19,477 nt of DNA from an uncultured Methanobrevibacter sp. (GTDB taxonomy: Archaea; Methanobacteriota; Methanobacteria; Methanobacteriales; Methanobacteriaceae): the NCBI RefSeq assembly GCF_937881195.1, contig NZ_CALGFC010000055.1, positions 1 through 19,477 on the forward strand, written 5' to 3'. The translations under genes and the position numbers were made by a program. Below the pieces are notes generated by a model. It made no database searches and was not told where the DNA came from. It saw nothing but the letters and a program-made list of their open reading frames with translations. This document shows, one piece after another, positions 6,549 through 13,410 of the stretch (position 1 is the first letter of the stretch; each line of letters opens with the position of its first letter).

Positions 6549-7457
6549 TCAAGAGTTAACTTTAATTATAGGGAAATCTTCTAAATTAGTTATAGAATTC
6601 ACTACATCAGTTTTTGTAACAATACCAACAGGAATTCCATTATCGTCCACTAAAATTAGCCTACCAATATTTTTATTATGCATAACTTCAACTGCATTAG
6701 CTACTTTTGAATTTTTGTTGATAGTTACAACATCTTTTTGCATTATATCTTTGACTTTTAAATTTTCTTTAGATTTAGCTAATGACCAAACAATATCTGT
6801 TAAAGTTAAAATACCAAGTATTTTATTATTTTCAATCACTGGAGCACCATCAATAATCTTTTCAGAAAGAATTAGGGCAGCTTCTTTTATAGTATCATTT
6901 GGATTTAAGAATACTAAATTTAAAGTAGCAATTTCCTTAACTGTTTTTTTAGGAATACTTCTTATCGTAGTTGTGTCTAAAAGAAGTATATTATCCATAT
7001 CATCCCTACCAACGATTTCTCCAATAATCCCAAGATTATTTACAGGAGTTGGACCAATACGAACAGTATCTCCAAGATTCAACTCTTTAATACTACCTAA
7101 AACTTTTATAGCTGCTTCACATTCACCAGGATTAGGAATACTAGTAAACTCAATTTTAGCTACAGAGACTCCCTCAACAGGATTACCTTCTTTAAACATG
7201 GGTACATTAGATTCATTATCTGTTACTGAAATATTTAAAGTATGATATGCTTCAATAGTGGGTTTATAACCACCACGAGGTCCAGGAACTCCTTTAACTA
7301 AACTTAAACTCCTAAGCGATTGCATCTGATTACGTATAGTTCCGGGATTTCTATTCATAACTTCGGCTATGTCTTCTCCTTTTATGGATTTTCCATCGGA
7401 AGTTTGATACAAATTGATCAATGTTTGAAGAATCTCTTTTTGCACAGATGTAAGCAT
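6549..7457 (-). CDS. HTH-CBS transcriptional regulator (COG2524-like)
   Basis: The 302-residue protein has an N-terminal winged helix-turn-helix (about residues 1-70; IKGEDIAEVMNRNPGTIRNQ, wing PGPRGGYKPT). A middle beta-rich domain (about 95-170; GDTVRIGPTPVNNLGIIGEI) follows. Then come two CBS motifs: CBS1 at about 183-228 (GAPVIENNKILGILTLTDIV) and CBS2 at about 236-290 (DIMQKDVVTINKNS, GIPVGIVTKTDVV). CBS pairs bind adenosine nucleotides or related ligands, so this is most likely a ligand-sensing DNA-binding regulator; the ligand is unknown. GGTGG lies six bases before the ATG. A palindrome at 7471-7491, just upstream of that ribosome binding site, is a candidate site for autoregulation. 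The neighbour purF is transcribed the same way but 650 bases away, so they are separate units. Confidence 0.88.
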   Translation of the reverse strand: MLTSVQKEILQTLINLYQTSDGKSIKGEDIAEVMNRNPGTIRNQMQSLRSLSLVKGVPGPRGGYKPTIEAYHTLNISVTDNESNVPMFKEGNPVEGVSVAKIEFTSIPNPGECEAAIKVLGSIKELNLGDTVRIGPTPVNNLGIIGEIVGRDDMDNILLLDTTTIRSIPKKTVKEIATLNLVFLNPNDTIKEAALILSEKIIDGAPVIENNKILGILTLTDIVWSLAKSKENLKVKDIMQKDVVTINKNSKVANAVEVMHNKNIGRLILVDDNGIPVGIVTKTDVVNSITNLEDFPIIKVNS

Positions 7458-7470
7458 TTTGCCACCAACT

Positions 7471-7491
7471 ATCCTTTAACTTAAAAAGGAT
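7471..7491. promoter_or_regulatory. palindrome at the HTH-CBS gene leader (candidate operator)
   Basis: Perfect 7-base arms ATCCTTT and AAAGGAT are separated by AACTTAA. The element ends 13 bases before the start codon, so it lies at or just after the expected transcription start. In the mRNA it could also fold next to the GGTGG ribosome binding site. A 13-base direct repeat (TTTAATATGTTTA at 7496-7508 and 7514-7526), with TATA-like minus-strand sequence around it, sits just upstream. Autoregulation is inference from position and symmetry. Confidence 0.4.
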
Positions 7492-7935
7492 TTTGTTTAA
7501 TATGTTTAATTTATTTAATATGTTTACTTCTATTAATATTAATATTCTTAATGTTTTTAATATTGTTAGTAATATGAAAAATCAATGTTAAAATAATCAG
7601 TATATAAAAATACATTCATATAATACATTATATTAAATACATAATTTATCATTAATATTAATTATAAAATATATAATCTATTCATATAAATAGGTATTGA
7701 TTTTATAAAGAAAAAAATTGTATTAAATGATAATATAATTAGAAAAATAAATAGTAAATAAAATAATAACAACAAAAAACTAATAGAAATATAAATTAAT
7801 TATAAAAATAAGTAAATTACCATGAAAAAAATATATATCCCACATATTATGAAAAAAATAGAATAAAATAAAAAATAAAATATAAAAGTAAATTCTTATA
7901 ATAAATTTTAAAAATTATATAATTAAATTAAAGAA

Positions 7936-8045
7936 TTAAAAATTTAATAATAAAAAATTTAATAATAAAAAATTTAATAATTAAAAAAAATAATAAAGTT
8001 AAAAAAATTAAAAAAGTTAAAAAAGTTAAAAAAGTTAAAAAATTA
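7936..8045 (-). terminator. tandem-repeat U-tract terminator of purF
   Basis: Two short tandem repeats lie here. A 15-base unit containing AATTTAATAATAAAA occurs about three times at 7936-7982. A 9-base unit GTTAAAAAA occurs about five times at 7998-8045 (G at 7998, 8016, 8025 and 8034). On the minus strand, past the purF stop, this gives a ladder of T6 runs (TTTTTTAAC repeated), which fits archaeal poly-T termination very well. Confidence 0.5.
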
Positions 8046-8108
8046 ATAGTATTAAAAATTTAATAAAAAGCCAAAAATCCTATTTAACTCTTAGAATATG
8101 TAATAATT

Positions 8109-9545
8109 TTAAAATTTGTAATAACTTTCTACTTCTAAATCACTAGGAATTTCAGTTGGATAATCTTCATTTATACAACCTAAACAAAGTTCCTCTGCAG
8201 GAATACCAATTGAATCAACAAGATCCTCTATAGAAATATAACCTAAAGAATCAACTCCAAGTTTTTCCCTAATTTCTTCAACAGAATTATTAGCAGCTAT
8301 CAGCTCATCTTTAGATGCCATAGCAACACCATAATAACAAGGAGCTATTACTGGAGGACAACCAATCATTAGATGAATTTCTTTTGCACCTGCCTCTTTT
8401 AAAATTTCAATAAGAGATTCAGATGTAGTTCCACGAACAATACTATCATCAATAAGCACAATTTTCTTACCTTCAAGCTCAGAAACTAAAGGATTCATTT
8501 TTAATTTAACAGCTAATTCTCTTTCTTCTTGTGTAGGCATTATAAATGTCCTACCAACATATCTATTCTTTATAAGACCTTCCCCATAAGGAATTCCAGA
8601 AGCTCTAGAATACCCAATTGCCGCAGGTATTGAAGAATCAGGAACAGGCATTACCACATCAGCATCAACTGGAAATTTATCAAACAATGCACGTCCAATA
8701 TTAAGTCTAACTTGATAAACATTCTTTCCATCAATAGTACTGTCAGGTCTTGCAAAATAAACATATTCAAACATACAATGTGAATTTTTAGTTTTATCTG
8801 CTTTAGAAATTTTATGAGAATTTATCTTATTATTATCAAAATAAATTATTTCTCCAGGTTCAAAATCACGTATAAATTTAGCTCCAATAACATCAAAAGC
8901 AACAGTTTCAGAAGCTACCATGAAAATATCATCTTTTTGAGCAATTGCAAGAGGTTTCATAGCAGCAGGGTCACGAATAGCGTAAAGATCACCATTAACT
9001 AATATAACAAGAGAATAAGATCCCATAATTATATGAGACAAATTTTCTAAAGTTTCAATCATATCAGAAGTTTTTAAAAATTCTCTTTTAATTAAATGAC
9101 ATAATATTTCAGAATCAGTATCTGAAGTAAATTCAACACCTTCAGAAATTAATTCCCGTCTTAGTTTTCCAGAATTAATAATATCTCCATTATGAGCAAT
9201 AGCTATAGTAAAATCATTAAAAGTAGTAACAAATGGCTGAGAATTTTCAAATTTTGATTGGCCAGTAGTAGAATACCTTACATGACCAATACCAACTTCA
9301 CCATCTAATTCATTAATTATGTCTCCTTTAAAAGCATCAATTAAGAGACCCATACCACAATGATGATTCAAGCCATTTTCATCACCATTAGTGCCTTCTT
9401 TAGTATTATCACTGTTAAAAGTCGCCATTCCAGCAGATTCTTGTCCTCTATGCTGTAATGCATGTAAACCATAATAAATTGAAGATGAAACATCTATAGA
9501 AGAGTCTTTAGAGTGGATACCCACAATACCACATTTATCTTTCAA
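8109..9545 (-). CDS. purF: amidophosphoribosyltransferase (glutamine PRPP amidotransferase), Fe-S type
   Basis: It catalyses the first committed step of purine synthesis, turning PRPP and glutamine into phosphoribosylamine. The 478-residue protein has an N-terminal class II glutaminase domain with nucleophile Cys5 (CGIVGI) and GIGHVRYST at about 85-93. A phosphoribosyltransferase domain with the PRPP loop IVLIDDSIVRGTTS (362-375) follows. Four cysteines match the B. subtilis-type 4Fe-4S ligands: Cys257 (HCMFEY), Cys403 (APCYYG), and Cys454 and Cys457 (CLGC before INEDYPTEIP). An extra loop at about 44-62 (Asn/Gly/Glu-rich, ending in HHCG) is an insertion relative to the bacterial enzymes as I recall them. 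The start is TTG at 9545, with GGAG eight bases upstream. The four residues before Cys5 must be removed to expose the nucleophile, as in other members with a propeptide. It is probably a single-gene unit with its own repeat-rich promoter and poly-T terminator. Confidence 0.97.
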   Translation of the reverse strand: MKDKCGIVGIHSKDSSIDVSSSIYYGLHALQHRGQESAGMATFNSDNTKEGTNGDENGLNHHCGMGLLIDAFKGDIINELDGEVGIGHVRYSTTGQSKFENSQPFVTTFNDFTIAIAHNGDIINSGKLRRELISEGVEFTSDTDSEILCHLIKREFLKTSDMIETLENLSHIIMGSYSLVILVNGDLYAIRDPAAMKPLAIAQKDDIFMVASETVAFDVIGAKFIRDFEPGEIIYFDNNKINSHKISKADKTKNSHCMFEYVYFARPDSTIDGKNVYQVRLNIGRALFDKFPVDADVVMPVPDSSIPAAIGYSRASGIPYGEGLIKNRYVGRTFIMPTQEERELAVKLKMNPLVSELEGKKIVLIDDSIVRGTTSESLIEILKEAGAKEIHLMIGCPPVIAPCYYGVAMASKDELIAANNSVEEIREKLGVDSLGYISIEDLVDSIGIPAEELCLGCINEDYPTEIPSDLEVESYYKF

Positions 9546-9971
9546 ATCACAATCTCCGTAGATTATTTAATTAATTATCTAATTTATTTAATTATTATCT
9601 AATTTAATTAATTATCTAATTTATTTAATTATTATCTAATAAATTCATAAATATAATCAACACATAAAATCTATCAAAAAATAAAATATAATAACAAATA
9701 AAAATTTATAAAATAAAATAATTTATAAATTATTGTAAAATTATTGTAAATTATTAATTGATAAAAATTATTATAAAATATACAAAAAAATATTATACTA
9801 TAATATTTTCATTTTCTAGTATAAATATTTTTAAAATTAATTAACATCAGATTAACAATAATATGAATACCAATAAAATATAATTAAAAAATAAAAATAT
9901 GTTAATAACAAATCATATACTTATTACAGTGCCAAAAAATAAATAATAAAATGAATTAATCCCAAAAATGA
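9546..9971. other. intergenic region upstream of purF
   Basis: It holds the purF promoter region, including the 37-base tandem duplication listed separately, and the 3' side of the Asn-rich protein gene. The rest is A/T-rich with no gene. A run of six A at about 9935-9940 (T on the minus strand) may help end the transcript from the Asn-rich gene. Confidence 0.55.
9566..9639. repeat. 37-bp tandem duplication in the purF 5' region
   Basis: Two essentially identical 37-base copies, 9566-9602 and 9603-9639, lie head to tail 20 bases upstream of the purF TTG start. Each copy itself consists of two related halves of about 18 bases built on ATTATCTAATTT and TTAATT. The minus-strand sequence contains several TATA-like stretches, so the duplication may multiply promoter or regulator elements for purF. 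Confidence 0.75.
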
Positions 9972-9985
9972 TTAATCCCAAAAGT
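9954..9985. repeat. short direct duplication of the Asn-rich gene's 3' end
   Basis: ATTAATCCCAAAA occurs twice (beginning near 9956 and 9971), so on the minus strand the last codons and stop (TTTTGGGATTAATCA) are echoed immediately after the stop. It looks like a 15- to 16-base slippage duplication that left the reading frame intact. Confidence 0.6.
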
Positions 9986-11612
9986 TTCGGAATTGATCTG
10001 TTATATCATAATCCTCATCATCAATTTCATCATCATAAGAATTATTAGATTTATTTTTATCATTATCTTTATTTTTATTATTAGATTTGTTTTTATTTCT
10101 ATTTAAATATTTATTTTCATCATCATAGCCATTCTCATCATAGCTATTCTCATCAGAACTATTCTCATCAGAACTATTCTCATCAGAACTATTTTTATAA
10201 TTTTTATAATTATTTTCAGGGTTTAAATCATCAGCCCCTAAATTAAAAGAAATATTATCATTATTTTGAGAATTATCCTTTTTATAAATGCTATTTCGGT
10301 TATATAATTCATTATCATTAGTTCTCTTATAATATTTAATAATCTCTTTTTGGAGATCATCACTATTACTTTCAACAAATATAAGTGCAGTTTTAACAAC
10401 TTTAAGCCAATCAATAGCATCTTCTTTTGAAAAAGCACCTATATAACCTTGACCTACAATAATATTCTCAGGTTTAAATTTATTAGTAGCTATGACTATT
10501 TTTTGAATTTCAGCATCATCTAACAAATCATTGAAAGTTTCAACCCATAAATCTCCAATTTCAAAAACTTCTAAAAGGTTTTTAGTATGTATATTAGAAT
10601 ATCTAGATTTAAAATCTGTGAAATCAAGTTTAACTTCATCAATATTTTCATTAAGATCTTTAATATCATTAATTAATTCAAAATTTTCCTCTCTCAGATG
10701 TTTAGCTTCTTTTATAAGCATTTCATTTTCAAGAGATATTTTCTCATTTTCATCCTTTAATTTGTCATAATTAATTCCTAACTTTAAAAGTTCTGATCTA
10801 ACTTGATTAATATTAGCTATATCAAATATAGAAGCAAGACCAGCTCTTATGATAGAATTTTTAATTTCAACTTCAACATTTTTTATGTCAGTTATCTCAA
10901 TATCCCTAAATTTTGGGAAATTTAAATACTCAACATAATTAAAATCATTTTTTAAATTATTATAAAAATTTGAGAATAAATATTCTCCTTCTTCATCAGA
11001 TTGAGTAGCTATAAGAATAATATCCGAACCTAAAACAGCATTTTTAGCAATTTCAACATTTTTCGTAGTTATAATAGAAGAAATAATAATATTAAAGTCA
11101 TTAAATAAATCTATATTTTTTATAGCTTTTGAAAGAAATTCTGAGTTTTCAGGACCATCCACAATAATCCTAACATCAACAGGTTTTTGGTTATTATTAT
11201 TATTATTATTATTATTATGAGTATCAATTTGATTATCTGATTGATTATTAACTTGATTATTAACTTGATTATTAAAATAAGAAGTATTTTGGCTATTTTT
11301 ATTAAATCCATTATTTAAATTATAATTATTTATAGCATTATCAGTTTTTTCATTTTTTTTAATGTAATCATTCTCATTATCATAAATATTTAATTTATCA
11401 TGTTCATTATTTCTTTTGTAATTATCATATTCGTCATAATTATTATAATTAGAATTAGAATTATTATTATTATTATTATTATTATTATGAATATCTAATG
11501 ATGTATAATCTCTAGATTCATTATCAACAATATCATTATCTTTATCCGCATTATTATCATTAATAATTTTAATTATGTGACCAATATCCTCATCATGATT
11601 ATTAAAATCCAT
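9972..11612 (-). CDS. Asn-rich, coiled-coil protein of unknown function
   Basis: I do not recognise a named family. The 546-residue protein has a modular layout. Residues 1-143 are low complexity, very rich in Asn/Asp, with two runs of nine Asn (43-51 and 133-141). Residues 144-275 look like a folded alpha/beta domain starting VDVRIIVDGPENSEFL, with a strand GSDIILIATQSDEEG. Residues 276-335 form a coiled coil rich in Lys/Glu/Leu/Asn. Residues 336-430 look like a second globular domain (FEIGDLWVETFNDLL, VIATNKFKPENIIVGQGYIGAF). Residues 431-540 are an acidic Asn/Ser tail with SSDEN repeats, and the protein closes on ITDQFRNFWD. There is no signal peptide or membrane span, so it is probably cytoplasmic. 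It sits between rpl37e and purF, a neighbourhood that suggests an information-processing or nucleotide-related role, but that is only guilt by association. The ATG at 11612 has a partial GGTTGAT upstream. Confidence 0.8.
   Translation of the reverse strand: MDFNNHDEDIGHIIKIINDNNADKDNDIVDNESRDYTSLDIHNNNNNNNNNSNSNYNNYDEYDNYKRNNEHDKLNIYDNENDYIKKNEKTDNAINNYNLNNGFNKNSQNTSYFNNQVNNQVNNQSDNQIDTHNNNNNNNNNQKPVDVRIIVDGPENSEFLSKAIKNIDLFNDFNIIISSIITTKNVEIAKNAVLGSDIILIATQSDEEGEYLFSNFYNNLKNDFNYVEYLNFPKFRDIEITDIKNVEVEIKNSIIRAGLASIFDIANINQVRSELLKLGINYDKLKDENEKISLENEMLIKEAKHLREENFELINDIKDLNENIDEVKLDFTDFKSRYSNIHTKNLLEVFEIGDLWVETFNDLLDDAEIQKIVIATNKFKPENIIVGQGYIGAFSKEDAIDWLKVVKTALIFVESNSDDLQKEIIKYYKRTNDNELYNRNSIYKKDNSQNNDNISFNLGADDLNPENNYKNYKNSSDENSSDENSSDENSYDENGYDDENKYLNRNKNKSNNKNKDNDKNKSNNSYDDEIDDEDYDITDQFRNFWD
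10131..10190 (-). repeat. 15-bp coding repeat (SSDEN x4)
   Basis: Four near-identical 15-base units, visible on the plus strand as TCATCAGAACTATTC, encode SSDEN-SSDEN-SSDEN-SYDEN at residues 475-494 of the Asn-rich protein, followed by a diverged GYDDEN. The unit length is a multiple of three, so copy-number change would alter tail length without breaking the frame. Confidence 0.85.
11190..11218 (-). repeat. AAT trinucleotide microsatellite (Asn9, second tract)
   Basis: A perfect TTA run of about 28 bases on the plus strand encodes nine consecutive Asn at residues 133-141 of the Asn-rich protein, directly before the folded domain. Confidence 0.9.
11460..11488 (-). repeat. AAT trinucleotide microsatellite (Asn9, first tract)
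   Basis: A perfect TTA run of about 28 bases on the plus strand encodes nine Asn at residues 43-51. Every codon in both tracts is AAT, so the run is pure at the DNA level and prone to slippage, unlike an amino-acid run under selection with mixed codons. Confidence 0.9.
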
Positions 11613-12037
11613 TTAATCAACCATATTTTTTAATATTAAATTTAAATAAAAATAAAAATACACAGTAATTTAATATCCAAAAAGAAATTAATATACTATA
11701 ATTTACCTATTTAATTATTGTTTTTTATAATATAAATAGCTTTTTGATTAAATAAATGATTTTTTATAATATTTAATAAATTATAATCAAATTTTAAAAA
11801 ATAATTAGAGATTATAAAGTTTAAAAACTATTAAAATATTAATAAAAAGAGATTTTGAACCATATTTTACAATTTAAAATAATGGACATAAAAAAATGTA
11901 TAAAAAGAACATGCAAAAATAACAATGAAAACAATAACTGATAATAATTTAAAAATAAAATGTAAAAATAAAATTTAAAAATAAAATTTAAAAATAGAAT
12001 GTTAAATTAATTTAATAATAAATTAAAAATAACTAGT
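11613..12037. other. intergenic region between rpl37e and the Asn-rich gene
   Basis: Its right end carries the 13-base tandem repeat listed separately. The remainder is A/T-rich, with no gene, tRNA or clear promoter that I can single out, though the Asn-rich gene must start from within it. Confidence 0.55.
11950..12001 (-). terminator. four-copy 13-bp repeat forming a U-tract terminator after rpl37e
   Basis: The unit TAAAAATAAAATT/G is repeated head to tail four times (11950, 11963, 11976, 11989), the last with one change. On the minus strand it reads as alternating T4 and T5 runs starting 36 bases past the L37e stop, consistent with archaeal poly-T termination. Confidence 0.45.
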
Positions 12038-12223
12038 TTATCTTAATCTTTGACCAGTTATTGATTTTTTATTTTGCCAGCTGTAACTTCTGATTCTCTT
12101 GGATTTTCCAAATCCACAAGAAGCACAGACTTTTTTACGGACGTGGTAAGCATTTCTTCCACATCTTCTACATCGTATATGGGTTTTCTTATTCTTCTTA
12201 CCCATTGAAGGTGTTCCTTTCAT
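12038..12223 (-). CDS. rpl37e: 50S ribosomal protein L37e
   Basis: The 61-residue protein is a small, very basic zinc-ribbon ribosomal protein of the large subunit, shared by archaea and eukaryotes. The four zinc ligands are visible: Cys18 and Cys21 (RCRRCG), and Cys33 and Cys36 (VCASCG). The diagnostic ends MKGTPSMGKKNKKTH and SYSWQNKKSITGQRLR are also present, and the length is normal for the family. A strong AGGAGGAGA lies six to seven bases before the ATG. It lies downstream of lsm on the same strand with a 440-base gap. The lsm/L37e pairing is a familiar arrangement in archaea and links an RNA-binding Sm-like protein with the ribosome. Confidence 0.97.
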   Translation of the reverse strand: MKGTPSMGKKNKKTHIRCRRCGRNAYHVRKKVCASCGFGKSKRIRSYSWQNKKSITGQRLR

Positions 12224-12663
12224 TATTATCTCCTCCTCATATTTTTATTATTCATTATACTGATTATATTTCATTGATTATATTATTTAGATGAAGACAT
12301 ATTTACATAATTATATTGATAATATATCCATATAATCAAAATAAGTTAGAATTTACTATAAAGCTAGGTTTAAGCTGAAAAATACTAAAATCAAATAAAT
12401 TCATGAAATAAAATTATTAAAATAAAATTATTAAATTAAAATTATCAAAGTAATATTTAGATAGCTAAAGCTAACAAAATTTAATATATAAAATTCTAAT
12501 ATATAAAATATTTATATAAAAACTAAATTATATAAAATTTTAATCATTATAAAGTTTGATTAAAGTTATATATAAATGTTAATATATAAAATGTGATAAC
12601 ATAAAGATGATTTTATAATTATATTTATAATATAAATAGTAGCTATAATAGCATTTATAAAAT
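12224..12663. other. intergenic region between lsm and rpl37e
   Basis: This 440-base A/T-rich gap is unusually long for a pair often found tightly linked. It contains the L37e ribosome binding site at its left end and, at 12635-12651, AATAGTAGCTATA with the small dyad GCTAT-A-ATAGC. No gene or RNA is visible. Confidence 0.5.
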
Positions 12664-12900
12664 CTAAGGTGAAATATAGACTATATTATCTCCTCTAATG
12701 AGGACAGTTCCAAGTCTTCTAGTAATTTCTCCTTTTTCTAATTCTTCAGCATCATTAAGAACTAAGTTCATATGTAAGTCGAAACTTTTTAGTATTCCTC
12801 TGAATTCTCTATCTCCTTTTAGTTTTATTAAAACTGGGGAGTTAGTTGCTTTTCCTAATGCATCAAGTGGTCTTTGAACATAACCTTGTTGTCCGCTCAC
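12664..12900 (-). CDS. archaeal Sm-like (Lsm/SmAP) RNA-binding protein
   Basis: The protein is very close to the well-studied Methanothermobacter SmAP1. The Sm1 motif spans NSPVLIKLKGDREFRGILKS and FDLHMNLVLNDAEE, and the Sm2 motif is GTVLIRGDNIVYIS. Such proteins form heptameric rings that bind U-rich RNA. The start is ambiguous. A GTG at 12909 gives MINVSGQQG (81 residues), in line with the annotated start of the homologue. But that GTG is itself part of AGGTGATT, a full ribosome binding site lying six bases before a second in-frame GTG at 12898-12900. I favour the second (78 residues), since the first has nothing upstream. The first gene of the lsm/L37e pair, it has a good TATA candidate at 12947-12956. 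Confidence 0.95.
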   Translation of the reverse strand: MSGQQGYVQRPLDALGKATNSPVLIKLKGDREFRGILKSFDLHMNLVLNDAEELEKGEITRRLGTVLIRGDNIVYISP

Positions 12901-12903
12901 GTT

Positions 12904-12911
12904 AATCACCT
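12904..12911 (-). promoter_or_regulatory. AGGTGATT ribosome binding site overlapping an alternative GTG start of lsm
   Basis: The minus strand reads AGGTGATT, complementary to the 3' end of 16S rRNA. Its internal GTG is in frame with lsm, so annotation pipelines may call it the start, while its position suits initiation at the next GTG six bases on. Confidence 0.55.
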
Positions 12912-13410
12912 ACAATATATTATATCATATTACTTATAATTTAATTTATATTTAAATTTAACTATTAAACAGCTATAAAATCATCTAATTTTAATAGTAG
13001 CTATAATTATAGAATATAATTGAATATTTTTAACTATGTTAAATATCAATCTCTAAAAAAGCTTTATAGATAATTCGTTTATTCTTAATTATTTAATATA
13101 ATTTTTATTTGTTGTTAAGTTATATATAAAGATTTTGATTATATAAATATGGTCTTTTTAGAATATTTAATTAGTTTTCAATTGAACTAATTATAAAAAA
13201 ATTAGATTAATCAAAAATTAGAAGAATTAAATTAAGAATATAAAAAAATTAGTATATAGAAAATAAAAAAATAGAAAATTGAATTATATAATTATTTAAT
13301 CATATAACTTTCAAATTTCAATATATAAAAAATTTTCTCCTAACTATTTTATTTATCTTATATCAAAAAATCATTTATGAATCATTAAATATTTAAAAAA
13401 TTAACTAAAT
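12912..13410. other. intergenic region between the 1000-residue beta-helix gene and lsm
   Basis: Besides the lsm promoter it holds AATAGTAGCTATA at 12993-13005, running into the perfect 12-base palindrome CTATAATTATAG at 13001-13012. It also holds an inverted repeat at 13169-13192 with 8-base arms AATTAGTT and AACTAATT. The inverted repeat is not followed by T runs on either strand, so its role is unclear. No RNA gene is visible. Confidence 0.5.
12947..12956 (-). promoter_or_regulatory. candidate TATA box of lsm
   Basis: TTTAAATATA on the minus strand would place transcription start near 12926, giving a short leader of about 20 bases that contains the AGGTGATT ribosome binding site. Confidence 0.4.

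Larger units (their letters stand above)
7458..8108. other. 651-base intergenic region between purF and the HTH-CBS gene
   Basis: Apart from the palindrome and promoter at the left end and the repeats/terminator at the right end, the central 400 bases (about 7530-7930) are featureless A/T-rich DNA. I see no tRNA-like cloverleaf, no small ORF with a ribosome binding site and no insertion-sequence ends. Confidence 0.6.

Noticed and set aside
6715..7245. 176-residue open frame on the plus strand
   Set aside because: It is a shadow of the HTH-CBS regulator, which has clear domains and a ribosome binding site on the other strand.
11120..11311. 63-residue Ile/Leu-rich open frame on the minus strand
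   Set aside because: It is an out-of-frame reading of the AAT microsatellite in the Asn-rich gene.
13169..13192. Inverted repeat (8-base arms) as an intrinsic terminator
   Set aside because: No T-run follows on either strand, and it lies more than 200 bases beyond the nearest minus-strand stop. Its role is left open.
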